From: Pseudofrankia inefficax
Lineage (GTDB): Bacteria > Actinomycetota > Actinomycetes > Frankiales > Frankiaceae
Reading direction: 5' to 3'
Assembly: GCF_000166135.1 (NCBI RefSeq)
Contig: NC_014666.1
Location: 8,694,601 to 8,758,600 of the forward strand
Length of the DNA: 64,000 nt
The notes under the pieces were generated by a model, which was not told where the DNA came from, made no database searches, and saw only the letters and a program-made list of their open reading frames with translations. Below, one piece after another: positions 8,853 through 17,605 of this stretch (within the stretch, counting starts at the first letter, position 1; every line of letters starts with the position of its first letter). The position numbers and the translations under genes were made by a program.

Positions 8853-9863
8853 CCGGGCCAGGCACCGCACACGTCGCGGCGTCGGCATTCCACGAAGCGC
8901 GAGATCCACCGCAACCCCCGGTCCCGCGGGTATTAAAGATCACCAGTGTCCCCGTTCCGCGGAACGCGAAGATCCACCGCAGACCGGTCCCGCAGAACAT
9001 CAAGATCGATCGGGTACGCCCACGTTCGGCGGAACGCGAAGATCGACAAGGGCCCCACCCCCCGCCACGTCGATTTCCATACCAAGCCAGCGATCAAGGT
9101 CGTCAATCAGCCCGGCCAGGACTCATGATCGCCAGCCTGGTATGCGAATGGGCGTTCCCCAACCCATTTGCGGCATTTATCCATACGTGCTTCGCGATCA
9201 AGGAACGCCAGTCGCCCGACAGGCCACGAAGATCAGTGTCCGGGTATGGAAACCGGCGCGGCGAGGCCCGCGCGCGGCTCCGCGGAACCCGGAGACCACC
9301 ACAACACGGCCACACAGGCAGGACCGGCGCCGCCTGCATCACGGAACACGAAGATCCCCCCGCCGCTCCACGCGAACGCGGAGATCACCGGCCCAGCCCT
9401 CCGCACGTTCCAGGCGATCCGGCGATCACCCGTGACGCCTACGCCCACGTTCCGCGGAACGCGGAGATCAACCGTGACACCGGCCCCACGGAGGGTGGAG
9501 CTCATTCGCGCGAGCCAGGACCCGCTCGTTGATCGCCGTCTTGGCCCTCTGGTGGTCGTGGGCGGCGCGACACTACGACCGCCCGAGGGCCGAGACGGCG
9601 ATCATGCCCATGGAGCCGGTCCACGACGAGCGGCCATGAGGGAGCAGGGCTGGGTCATGGGGAGCAGGGGCCGTAGGGGTGCTTCGCCAGCCAACGGGCG
9701 GCAATCGCCCAACAGATGAGGCGATGTCGGTCAAGGCTCGCGGAGCGGGCGCAAAGGGGACAGGTGGGGCGAACAACAGTGGCAGGATGCTGCCTGGTAA
9801 CGTGCGGAACGCAGCCAGGTATCAGCACGGCTCCGGCTTCACGGGACAAATGAGGTGACCCAC
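8853..9863. repeat. Gene-free region with the first cluster of a palindromic repeat
   Basis: No convincing gene lies here. Copies of a repeat whose core is CGCGTTCCGCGGAACGCG (an 18-bp perfect palindrome when intact), followed on this strand by GAGATC or AAGATC, occur at 8953-8974, 9023-9044 and 9448-9469. More decayed copies lie near 8888-8906, 9276-9296, 9337-9355 and 9364-9385. The same repeat in reverse orientation forms the cluster at 57.5-58.2 kb. Short open frames across this region (for example 9168-9719) only exist because the repeat is translated as FRGTR/VPRNA-type peptides, so no CDS is called. The stretch 9540-9850 shows no recognisable element. Confidence 0.75.
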
Positions 9864-10112
9864 ATGACGCGCGTGGAAGCTCTGATGGCCGCGGACGAGT
9901 TTGTCGCCAAGGTCCTCAACTCCGCGTCGTCCGCGGGTCAGACCAGCGGTCGGTTCACCGGCGCCCTCAACCTGGCCGAGCGGGTCGACCTGACGCTGCG
10001 CGTCGCCCGGTTCCTCCTCGAGGGCCAGCCGTCCTCGGAAGCCGACGACATCCTCAAGCGCGACATGCGCAACGAGCTGGACCAGGCCTTCCCGCCCCTT
10101 CGGACCTCCTGA
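9864..10112 (+). CDS. Small hypothetical protein (82 aa)
   Basis: Unrecognised small soluble protein, mainly helical by composition (EALMAADEFVAKVLNSA, LAERVDLTLRVARFLLEG). It has no signal peptide, membrane helix or cysteine motif. ATG at 9864 was chosen because GAGG sits about 9 nt upstream; a GTG at 9855 is also in frame. Codon use is typical of its neighbours, which supports a real gene. Its last codons and stop lie inside the first copy of a 50-bp direct repeat (10084-10133), so the 3' end has been partly duplicated downstream. Function unknown. Confidence 0.6.
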   Translation: MTRVEALMAADEFVAKVLNSASSAGQTSGRFTGALNLAERVDLTLRVARFLLEGQPSSEADDILKRDMRNELDQAFPPLRTS

Positions 10113-10224
10113 CCAGGTCCCCCCCAATGCAGGGGTCCCCGCGCGGCGCCGAAGGCGACGTGTGGGGCAAGCACAGGCCTTCCCGCCCCTCCGGACCTCC
10201 TGACCAGGTCCCCCCCAATGCAGG
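10084..10224. repeat. 50-bp direct repeat, copies 91 bp apart
   Basis: 10084-10133 and 10175-10224 are identical except for one T/C difference. The first copy contains the last codons and stop of the small upstream gene and the CCCCCCC run after it; the second is intergenic. This looks like a recent tandem duplication of a 91-bp unit with the second unit incomplete. Confidence 0.85.
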
Positions 10225-10320
10225 TCCTAGTCTCGCGAGGCACTCCACCCGCGAGAGCATCCAGCTGCTCGGACCCCTCATCGATCCCGCGTCCACCCAG
10301 ATCAGCCTGCGACGGGCAGG

Positions 10321-10617
10321 CTAGAGGGGCTCGGTCAGGTTCGGGTAATCGTGGACCGGGGCCACGATCGGGGCCGTCGGCTCGACCACGATGTCGTCGT
10401 CGAGGGACAGCGGCGGCGTCGCCCCCTGCTCGATGGACTCCTCGAAGATGCGGCGCCGCCAGAGGTCGCGATAGAACGACGCCGCGAAGCCGGCGACGCT
10501 GACCAGCATGATGATCACGCCTACCGCGACGAGGCTGATGCCGGAGGGCTCGGCTCGGATGGCGAAGGTAAAGATCGCACCGACCGCGAAGAACACCAGA
10601 CTCACCATGATTCCCAT
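10321..10617 (-). CDS. Small two-helix membrane protein (DUF6458-like)
   Basis: About 98 residues with two membrane helices (VSLVFFAVGAIFTFAI and SLVAVGVIIMLVSVAGFAAS), a basic patch (RDLWRRRIFEES) and an acidic, Pro-rich cytoplasmic tail. This layout, with RAEPSGISL between the helices, matches the small actinobacterial family often labelled DUF6458; that assignment rests on memory of the family. ATG at 10617 was chosen over the longer frame from 10635 because the hydrophobic segment starts right there. Function unknown. Confidence 0.65.
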   Translation of the reverse strand: MGIMVSLVFFAVGAIFTFAIRAEPSGISLVAVGVIIMLVSVAGFAASFYRDLWRRRIFEESIEQGATPPLSLDDDIVVEPTAPIVAPVHDYPNLTEPL

Positions 10618-10773
10618 GGCCCGGCGTGTACCCAAGATCTGCCGCGAGAACCGCCGCGGCTATCGGCAATCCGGCCTGTTACCCATCGGACACCCGCCGA
10701 TACGCCACCGGCCGCCGGTGCGGGAGCACCAGGCGGCCGGTGGGTACCGGTCGGGCGGGACCGGTGGGGCGGG

Positions 10774-12642
10774 CTAGAACGCTTCCTCGGGCAGTGTCAT
10801 GAGGTCGAGGTCGGCCGCCTCCAGCATGGTGCGGCGGGTGTGCAGCTCCGGCAGGACGTTCGCGGCGAACCACTTGGCCGCGGCGATCTTCCCCTGGTAG
10901 AACGCCGCGTCTCGGGCGGACGGGCCTGCCTCGACCGCCGTGATCGCGACCTCGGCGCCCCGCAGCAGCAACCAGCCGATCACCAGGTCACCCAGGCTCA
11001 TCAGCAGCCGGGTCGTGTTGAGGCCCACCTTGTAGACCTCGTCGCGGTTCTCGGCGGCCGAGGTGAGGAAGCCGACCAGGGCCCCGACCATCGACTGGAC
11101 GTCCTCCAGCGCGGCGGCGAGCTGGTCGCGCTCCTTGGCGAGGGTGCCGTTGCCGGCGTCGCCCTTGGCGAAAGCCTGGATGTCGATGAGCAGCGCGGTC
11201 AGCGCCTGGCCCTGATCCCGCACGATCTTGCGGAAGAACAGGTCCTGGCCCTGGATCGACGTCGTCCCCTCGTAGAGAGTGTCAATCTTGGCGTCCCGGA
11301 TGTACTGCTCGACCGGGTAGTCCTGCAGGTAGCCGGAGCCGCCGAAGATCTGCAGCGAGCTGGCGAGCAGCTCGTAGGACCGTTCCGAGCCGACGCCCTT
11401 GACGATCGGCAGCAGCAGGTCGTTCATCCGGGCGGCCCGCTCGGCGGCGGAGCCGTCCGCGCCGGACAACGCGGCCCGCGACCCGGGGACGCCACCCTCG
11501 GACTCGGCGGCGGCGACGGTGTCCTGGAAGGACGCGGTGTAGAGCACCAGCGCCCGCATGCCCTCGGCGTAGGCCTTCTGCGCCATGAGCATCCTGCGGA
11601 CATCCGGGTGGTGGATGATCGTGACACGCGGCGCGCCCTTGTCGGTGGCGGCGAGGTCGGCGCCCTGGACCCGGGTACGGGCGAACTCCAGCGCGTTGAG
11701 GTAGCCGGTGGACAGCGTGGCGATGGCCTTCGTGCCGACCATCATCCGGGCGTGCTCGATCACCTGGAACATCTGGGCGATGCCGTCGTGGACGTCGCCG
11801 ACCAGCCAACCGACGGCGGGCGTCTTCTCGCCGAAGCGCAGCTCGGTGGTCGCCGAGACCTTCAGGCCCATCTTGTGCTCGACGTTGGTGACGTAGACGC
11901 CGTTGCGAGCGCCAGGCGCACCCGTCTCCGGGTCCGGCATGAACTTCGGCACGATGAACATCGACAGGCCCTTGGTGCCCGGGCCGTGCCCCTCCGGCCG
12001 GGCAAGCACCATGTGGAAGATGTTCTCGGGGATGTCCCAGTCACCACTGGTGATGAACCGCTTGACGCCCTCGATGTGCCACGTGCCGTCGGGCTGCTGG
12101 ACGGCCCGCGTGCGGCCGGCACCCACGTCGGAGCCGGCGTCCGGCTCGGTGAGCACCATCGTCGCGCCCCACTGCCGCTCGACCGCCTGAGCGGCGAACT
12201 TCTTCTGCGACTCGGTGCCTAGCTGGTCGAGGATGCCGGCGAAGGTCGGCCCGGCCATGTACATGAAGACGGCCGGGTTCGAGCCCAGGATCAGCTCGGA
12301 GGCGGCCCAGGCGACGGTCGGCGGGGCGCCGAGGCCGCCGAGGTGCGCGGGCACGAACAGCCGCCACCACTCGCCCTCCTCCAGGGAGCGGTAGGACTTC
12401 TTGAACGACTCGGGCAGCCGGACGGTCCCGGTGGCCGCGTCGAACTGAGGGGGATTGCGGTCCGCGTCCGCGAACGACTCGCCCAGCGGCCCGGTCGCCA
12501 GCCGCTCAAGCTCGACGAGGACCTCGTGCGCTGTCTCCCGGTCCATCTCCGCGAACGGGCCGGTGCCCAGGATCTGGTCGACCTTGAACACCTCGAAGAG
12601 GTTGAACTCGATGTCTCGAAGGTTGCTCCGGTAGTGCCCCAT
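10774..12642 (-). CDS. Acyl-CoA dehydrogenase, FadE5-like (about 622 aa)
   Basis: FAD-dependent enzyme that introduces a trans-2 double bond into acyl-CoA, first step of beta-oxidation. The length, the N-terminal extension ([17 protein letters not shown]) and the C-terminal domain place it in the long, FadE5/AcdB-type subgroup of actinobacteria rather than the 380-residue type. Motifs: [14 protein letters not shown] and RFITSGDWD (FAD/substrate region) and [15 protein letters not shown], where the Glu of YEGT is the expected catalytic base. ATG at 12642 (MGHYRSN) follows a GGGGGCGG element. Two palindromic operator-like sites lie about 117-156 bp upstream. FadE5 homologues act on a broad range of chain lengths; the substrate here is not readable. 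Confidence 0.9.
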   Translation of the reverse strand: MGHYRSNLRDIEFNLFEVFKVDQILGTGPFAEMDRETAHEVLVELERLATGPLGESFADADRNPPQFDAATGTVRLPESFKKSYRSLEEGEWWRLFVPAHLGGLGAPPTVAWAASELILGSNPAVFMYMAGPTFAGILDQLGTESQKKFAAQAVERQWGATMVLTEPDAGSDVGAGRTRAVQQPDGTWHIEGVKRFITSGDWDIPENIFHMVLARPEGHGPGTKGLSMFIVPKFMPDPETGAPGARNGVYVTNVEHKMGLKVSATTELRFGEKTPAVGWLVGDVHDGIAQMFQVIEHARMMVGTKAIATLSTGYLNALEFARTRVQGADLAATDKGAPRVTIIHHPDVRRMLMAQKAYAEGMRALVLYTASFQDTVAAAESEGGVPGSRAALSGADGSAAERAARMNDLLLPIVKGVGSERSYELLASSLQIFGGSGYLQDYPVEQYIRDAKIDTLYEGTTSIQGQDLFFRKIVRDQGQALTALLIDIQAFAKGDAGNGTLAKERDQLAAALEDVQSMVGALVGFLTSAAENRDEVYKVGLNTTRLLMSLGDLVIGWLLLRGAEVAITAVEAGPSARDAAFYQGKIAAAKWFAANVLPELHTRRTMLEAADLDLMTLPEEAF

Positions 12643-12758
12643 GGCCGCCCCCATGTCGTATGCGAGCCGAGGGTTTCGCCAGCCGCTTGGCCGTCAGCCG
12701 CGCCGCCGCGTCCGCCCCAGGTCCTTGCCGACGTCGAGCACACGGCCCGCCGGCGTTG

Positions 12759-12798
12759 TTACTGGTGAGTACGTCGTACCCATGCTACTAGCGAGTAA
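12759..12798. promoter_or_regulatory. Two operator-like palindromes upstream of the acyl-CoA dehydrogenase
   Basis: TTACTGGTGAGTAC (12759-12772) and CTACTAGCGAGTAA (12785-12798) both fit YTACT-N4-AGTAR-type dyads with at most one mismatch. Their centres are 26 bp apart. Their position upstream of the minus-strand acyl-CoA dehydrogenase gene and their symmetry suit a TetR-type repressor controlling fatty-acid degradation. The regulator itself is not in the neighbourhood, so this is inference. Confidence 0.5.
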
Positions 12799-13136
12799 CC
12801 CAGGCGCAAACCCGTCTTCCCGCCCTCCGTCGCCCGTGATCGACATACGAACCAGGCACGGAGACAAGGGACAACAGGCCAGCCGGGCACCCGGCGACCG
12901 TTCCCTGTGACGCAACACACAGCCACCACGGAGGGGGTGAGCCTCGCGAGACGAAAGACGAAGCAGCAACCAACGATCAATAGCGTGCCTAAGCTGAATA
13001 CTGAAACCCCGACGGAGGCGGCCGGGCAGGCCAACGCCCCGCTACGCAACGCGATAGCTTGTAAGCGCCTCGCCACCGGGTGACGTCCGTCCTGACGGCG
13101 TGCCAACCCGGTCCGCCGGGTGGGAGGAGGTGCGCC
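12799..13136. other. Intergenic region, no gene seen
   Basis: Lies between the divergent acyl-CoA dehydrogenase and lipoprotein genes. Base composition is lower in GC than neighbouring genes and the open frames show no codon bias. The only clear element is the strong GGGAGGAGGT ribosome-binding site just before 13137. Confidence 0.5.
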
Positions 13137-13766
13137 GTGGCCGGGTGGGCGCGGGTTCGCCAGGCGGTGGTGGCGAGCGTGATGCCGGCGATGGTTGCCG
13201 CGGCGCTGTTCGGCACCCTCGTCGGCTGTGGGCACGACAGAAGCCAGAGCACCGCGACGTCCGCCGTGAACACCGCGCCGGGCGGGCCCGACGCGAGCGC
13301 GGGCTCCGTTGGGCCGAACTCGGCCACCCCCGCCCCGGCGCCGAGCACCGAGGCCGAGCCGTCACCTGGCACGACAGGCGCGAGCCCGGGCGAGACAGGC
13401 GCCGCCGCGGACGGGACGGCCAGCGGCGGCCCGGCCGGCGCGGATTCCTCCGAGCAGGCCGCCAGTCCCGACGTGGCCGCCTCACCGGTCTTCGTCGGCG
13501 AGCCATGCGTTCCCAGCCAGGACTCGGCGCCGGGGGCGGCGATCAACGGGCTCACGCTGTTCTGCGTGCCGGTGGCCGGCCCCACGGGCTCGGCCGGCCT
13601 GGGCGCCTGGTCGGACTCCCCGCCCAAACCGCAGCCGAGCGGGCCGGCGTCCGGCACGGCCTGCAGCAGCTCCGACGTGGGGCAGGTTCAGCGAGATCCG
13701 TCGGGCCGTCCGATCGCCTGCCTGCGTGAATCGAACGGCGACCTGCGCTGGGCCGACATCTCCTGA
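13137..13766 (+). CDS. Predicted secreted lipoprotein, function unknown
   Basis: GTG at 13137 follows a near-perfect Shine-Dalgarno (GGGAGGAGGT). The N-terminus VAGWARVRQAVVASVMP continues into a hydrophobic segment ending in GTLVGCG, a lipobox, so the protein should be lipid-anchored outside the cell. Residues after the lipobox are a long Ser/Gly/Ala/Pro linker, typical of wall-spanning regions. The distal part contains several cysteines (VGEPCVPSQ, LFCVPVAGP, GTACSSSDVG, PIACLRESN) that may form disulfides. No family recognised. Its stop is about 260 nt before the cyclase gene on the same strand. Confidence 0.7.
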   Translation: MAGWARVRQAVVASVMPAMVAAALFGTLVGCGHDRSQSTATSAVNTAPGGPDASAGSVGPNSATPAPAPSTEAEPSPGTTGASPGETGAAADGTASGGPAGADSSEQAASPDVAASPVFVGEPCVPSQDSAPGAAINGLTLFCVPVAGPTGSAGLGAWSDSPPKPQPSGPASGTACSSSDVGQVQRDPSGRPIACLRESNGDLRWADIS

Positions 13767-14025
13767 CGAGGGCTGGCAGCAGGACGCTGACTATGGTGGT
13801 ACCGACCGAATGCCGCACCCGCGGGAGGCACGGCTTGGCTTGGGCATGGGCCGCGCCGCGCCGGGACTCGCGCGGATGAACGACCAACCGGGCGATCCGG
13901 GCAACCCCCACCCCCGGGCCAGGGAAAAGCCGCTCGACGGGCCGATGTGGGACGGATCACCGCGCAGTCGACCGATGCCGAAATCCCCCGCCGTCGGGCG
14001 GCCCGTTCGGCCTACCATCCGGCAC

Positions 14026-17000
14026 ATGGTGCGGTGCCCGGTATGTGCGCGGCAGAACCAGGACGATTCCCGGTTCTGCTCCGCCTGCGGGAACGCTCTC
14101 CCTACCGCCGTCAGCGGGACCCGTAAGACCGTCACGGTGCTCTTCGTCGACATCACCGACTCGACCCGCCTGGCCGAGAACATCGACTCCGAGCCGCTCC
14201 AGCAGGTGATGGCCCGGTTCTTCGACCTGGCCAGGGAGGCCATCTACGCGCACGGTGGCACCGTCGAGAAATTCATCGGCGACGCGGTCTTCGCGGTCTT
14301 CGGCATCCCGGTGCTGCACGAGGACGACTCGCTGCGCGCGGTGCGCACCGCCCTGGAGATCCGGGCCCGGCTGCGGGAGCTCAACCTCGACCTGCACCGC
14401 GGCTGGGGCATCGGCCTGCGGGTCCGGATCGGGATCAACACCGGCGAGGTCACCGTCGCCGGCGGTGGGGTCACCGGCGACGCGGTCAACGTCGCCTCCC
14501 GGCTGGAGGTCGCCGCCGCACCCGACGAGATCCTGATCGGCGACGTCACCTACCGCCTGATCCGGCACAGCGTCACCGTCGACAGCGTGCCGCCCATGGT
14601 GGTGCAGGGGAAGCGCGACCCCGTGCGGGCGCACCGGCTGCTCGGCCTGGTCGACCCCACCGCGGGCCCCGGCAGCCGGACGCCGTCGCTGAGCCTCGCC
14701 GCGCCGGTGATCGGGCGCAACCGGGAACGCCGGCGCATCCAGGACGCCTTCGAGGCCGTCGTCGAGGAACGGATCTGCCATCTGTTCACCGTGCTCGGCC
14801 CCGCCGGCATCGGGAAGTCGCGGATGGTCAAGGAGTTCTGCGACGGCGTCGCGAGCCGGGCGACCGTGCTGTCCGGCCGTTGCCTTTCCTACGGCGAGGG
14901 CATCGCCTACTGGCCGCTGATGGAGATGGTCCGCCAGGCCACCGGGATGTCGGCGGACTCGCCGGCACCGGAGGGCAAGCGCCGGCTGCGCGAGCTGCTC
15001 GACGAGCTGGGCGTCGCCGGCGCGCCCGAGGTCGTCGCCGCGCTCGCTCCGCTGGTCGGCCTCGGCGGCGCCGAGGTCGGTACCCAGGAGAGCTTCTGGG
15101 CGGTGCGCACCTTCTTCCACGCGCTGGCCGAACGCCGCCCGCTGGTGCTCTGCTTCGACGACGTGCACTGGGCCGAGCCGACGCTGCTCGACCTGATCGA
15201 GCACATCACCGACTGGTCCCGCGATGCGCCGATCCTGCTGCTGAGCCTGACCAGGCCCGAGCTGCTGGAGGAGCGCCGGCAGTGGGGCGGCGGCAAGCTG
15301 AACGCCACCTCGATGCTGCTGCAGCCGCTCACCGAGGCTCGCTGCCAACGCCTGATCCGCAGCCTGATGGGCTCCGACGACCTCGAACCGGGGCTGGTCG
15401 CGAGGATCACCTCGTCGGCGGCCGGCAATCCGCTGTTCGTCGAGCAGATGGTGGCCGCGCTGGTCGACGACGGCCTGCTGCGCCGGGACGGCGACCGCTG
15501 GACGGCCACCGGCAGCCTGCGCAACGTCAAGGTCCCGCCGACGATCTCCGCACTGCTCGCGGCCCGGCTCGATCGGCTGGACACCGCCGAACGGCAGGTG
15601 CTGGAGCGGGCGGCCGTCGTCGGGGCCCGGTTCTACCTGGACGCGGTCGTCGACCTGTCCGAGCCGGAGGAGCGCCCGCAGGTCGCGGCGCACTGCCTGG
15701 CCCTGGTGCGCAAGGAGCTGGTGCACCCGGACCGTTCCGACCTGCCCGGTGTCGAGGCGTTCCGCTTCCTGCACGTGCTGCTGCGCGACTGCGCCTACCA
15801 GGCGACGTCGAAGCGGCAGCGGGCCGACCTGCACGAGCGGTTCGCCCGCTGGCTGCAGGCCAGGATGGTCGGCGGCCCTGGCGAGCACGACGAGCTCGTC
15901 GGCTACCACCTGGAGCAGGCCTACCGCTACCGGGTCGAGCTCGGCCAGCGGGACGCGGCGACCGTCGAGCTCGGCCGGCAGGCCGCCAGCTGCCTGATCG
16001 AGGCGGCCGACCGGGTCCGCCAGGGCGACGAGATGGGCGCCGCCCAGTTGCTCAAGCGGGCGATCGTGCTGCTGCCGGAGCTGGAGCCGTTGCGGCTGCG
16101 GGCCGAGATCGACCTGGGCTGGGCGCTGTACTCGTTCGGCCGGCTCTCCGACGCCGACCGGATCCTCCGCCAGGTGACCGAGCGGTCGCGCCGCGCCGGC
16201 GAGGACGGGCTACGGGCGCATGCCCGGCTCGCCCATCTGCGGGTGCTGTTCTCCACCGAGCCCGACGGCCTCGTCGCGACGACCCTCGACGAGGCGGGTG
16301 AGGCGCTCAGCGACTTCGTCCGCGACGGCGACGAGGTCGGGGCCGCGCTGGCGTGCCGCAGCCAGGCCGCCGCGTACACGGCCGCCGGCCAGTTCGGCGC
16401 GGCCGAGAAGGCGATGGAGATGGCGGTCGGGCACGCCGAGGACTCGGGCGTGCCCCGGGCCGCGCAGTCGCTGCGCCGCGAGCTGATCGGGCTGCTGAGC
16501 TGGACGCCGCGGTCGGTCGGCGAGGCGATCGGGCTCGCGACGTCCGCGCTGGACGCCGCCGGCGACGACCGTGGTCAGCGCCGAGCGCTGCTCGCCCAGC
16601 TCGCGGTGCTCACCGCGATGTCCGGTGACCTGGAGGCGGCTCGGACGCACCTCAAGGACGCCGAGGAGATCGTCTGGGAGGTACGCGGCCCGCGCTTCGA
16701 CCCGTTGCACAGCGGGTTCGTCGTCGCCAGGGTCGCGGTGCTCGCCGACGACCTGGTCACCGCCGAGCGCGAGCTGCGCCGCAGCTGCCGGCACCTGTCC
16801 CGGATGGGCGAGCGGGCGTATCTGGCGACCAGGGCTGCCGCGCTGGCGGACGTCATGCTGGCGCTGGGCCGCCTCGACGACGCCGGCAAGTACGTCACCC
16901 GCTGCCGGGACGCGGCCGCCTCCGACCAGCTGCCCGCGCAGGCCGGCTGGTGCGGGGTGCACGCGCGGCTGCTGGCGATCCGGGGCCGGGACGACGAGGC

Positions 17001-17256
17001 GCTGCGGTTCGCCGAGACCGCTGTCGACCTGTCCGGCCAGACCGACGACCTGGATGGCCAGGCCGTCGCACTGCTGGCCCGCGCCGAGGTGCTACACCGG
17101 GCCGACCGCAAGGACGAGGCGGCCGTGAGCCTGGCGAGCGCGATCGAGCGCTACCACCGCAGGGGAAACGTCACCGCCGCCGCGCTGGCCAACCGGGCCT
17201 TCGAGAGCCTGGAAGGCCCGGACACCACGGTCGTCATGCTGAGCCCGCCGCGCTGA
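14026..17256 (+). CDS. Zinc ribbon - adenylate/guanylate cyclase - AAA-type ATPase - TPR protein
   Basis: Large signalling protein (about 1076 aa). Order: a four-Cys zinc ribbon (RCPVCARQNQ...FCSACG, Cys4, 7, 18, 21); a class III nucleotide cyclase domain at about 34-190 with both metal aspartates (LFVDITDS, EKFIGDAVFAVFG) and the VNVASRLE Asn/Arg pair, so it looks catalytically complete; a P-loop ATPase with GPAGIGKS near residue 260 and LCFDDVHWAE as Walker B; then a long helical repeat region resembling TPRs to the C-terminus. This is the architecture of ATPase-coupled cyclases of the LuxR/MalT relatives, but no DNA-binding domain is present. The start at 14026 is set by the zinc ribbon; an in-frame ATG at 13810 would add an unconserved leader. 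Confidence 0.85.
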   Translation: MVRCPVCARQNQDDSRFCSACGNALPTAVSGTRKTVTVLFVDITDSTRLAENIDSEPLQQVMARFFDLAREAIYAHGGTVEKFIGDAVFAVFGIPVLHEDDSLRAVRTALEIRARLRELNLDLHRGWGIGLRVRIGINTGEVTVAGGGVTGDAVNVASRLEVAAAPDEILIGDVTYRLIRHSVTVDSVPPMVVQGKRDPVRAHRLLGLVDPTAGPGSRTPSLSLAAPVIGRNRERRRIQDAFEAVVEERICHLFTVLGPAGIGKSRMVKEFCDGVASRATVLSGRCLSYGEGIAYWPLMEMVRQATGMSADSPAPEGKRRLRELLDELGVAGAPEVVAALAPLVGLGGAEVGTQESFWAVRTFFHALAERRPLVLCFDDVHWAEPTLLDLIEHITDWSRDAPILLLSLTRPELLEERRQWGGGKLNATSMLLQPLTEARCQRLIRSLMGSDDLEPGLVARITSSAAGNPLFVEQMVAALVDDGLLRRDGDRWTATGSLRNVKVPPTISALLAARLDRLDTAERQVLERAAVVGARFYLDAVVDLSEPEERPQVAAHCLALVRKELVHPDRSDLPGVEAFRFLHVLLRDCAYQATSKRQRADLHERFARWLQARMVGGPGEHDELVGYHLEQAYRYRVELGQRDAATVELGRQAASCLIEAADRVRQGDEMGAAQLLKRAIVLLPELEPLRLRAEIDLGWALYSFGRLSDADRILRQVTERSRRAGEDGLRAHARLAHLRVLFSTEPDGLVATTLDEAGEALSDFVRDGDEVGAALACRSQAAAYTAAGQFGAAEKAMEMAVGHAEDSGVPRAAQSLRRELIGLLSWTPRSVGEAIGLATSALDAAGDDRGQRRALLAQLAVLTAMSGDLEAARTHLKDAEEIVWEVRGPRFDPLHSGFVVARVAVLADDLVTAERELRRSCRHLSRMGERAYLATRAAALADVMLALGRLDDAGKYVTRCRDAAASDQLPAQAGWCGVHARLLAIRGRDDEALRFAETAVDLSGQTDDLDGQAVALLARAEVLHRADRKDEAAVSLASAIERYHRRGNVTAAALANRAFESLEGPDTTVVMLSPPR

Positions 17257-17467
17257 GCGCCCGCCTCACCGCCGCCATGGCCGGCAGCTTCGGCCGTACC
17301 GCCTTCGCCGTCACCGGGGTGACGCGACGAAGCTCCGCCCGGGCGACGCGGCCGTAACGCGCGCAGTCGCAGCGGCAGCAGTCAGATCCCGGCCGGTCGT
17401 GTCGATGCTCGACCCGCTGATGTCCACAGGCGCAGTCTGACAGCCTTGGATCCGCCGGCACTTCCAT
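17234..17467 (-). CDS. Small cysteine/histidine-rich protein, likely metal-binding
   Basis: 77-residue protein with CACGHQRVEHRH followed by GSDCCRCDCARYGR. This CGHxxxxH...CxxCxC arrangement recurs in small actinobacterial proteins and suggests a zinc site. ATG at 17467 is preceded by GGGGGAGG about 11 nt upstream, a strong ribosome-binding site that separates it from shadow frames. Its 3' end overlaps the end of the convergent cyclase gene by 23 nt. Basic C-terminal half. Function unknown. Confidence 0.6.
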   Translation of the reverse strand: MEVPADPRLSDCACGHQRVEHRHDRPGSDCCRCDCARYGRVARAELRRVTPVTAKAVRPKLPAMAAVRRALSAAGSA

Positions 17468-17605
17468 GATTGATCACAGCCTCCCCCGAGCACCTGGGTG
17501 AAATTTACCCTTGGCCGGTCGGAGGAGCCCCTGAAGTCGGGAGTTCGACTGCTGGCGAGGGCGGCAGCGGGGCACCAAAGAGGCTTGCCGGCCGACCCGA
17601 CGGAT

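Noticed and set aside
9168-9719. 183-codon plus-strand frame
   Set aside because: It runs through the first repeat cluster; no start signal and no codon bias.
13309-14025. N-terminal extension of the cyclase protein by about 240 residues
   Set aside because: It overlaps the lipoprotein gene in another frame and has Arg/Pro-rich shadow composition; the zinc ribbon marks the natural start near 14026.
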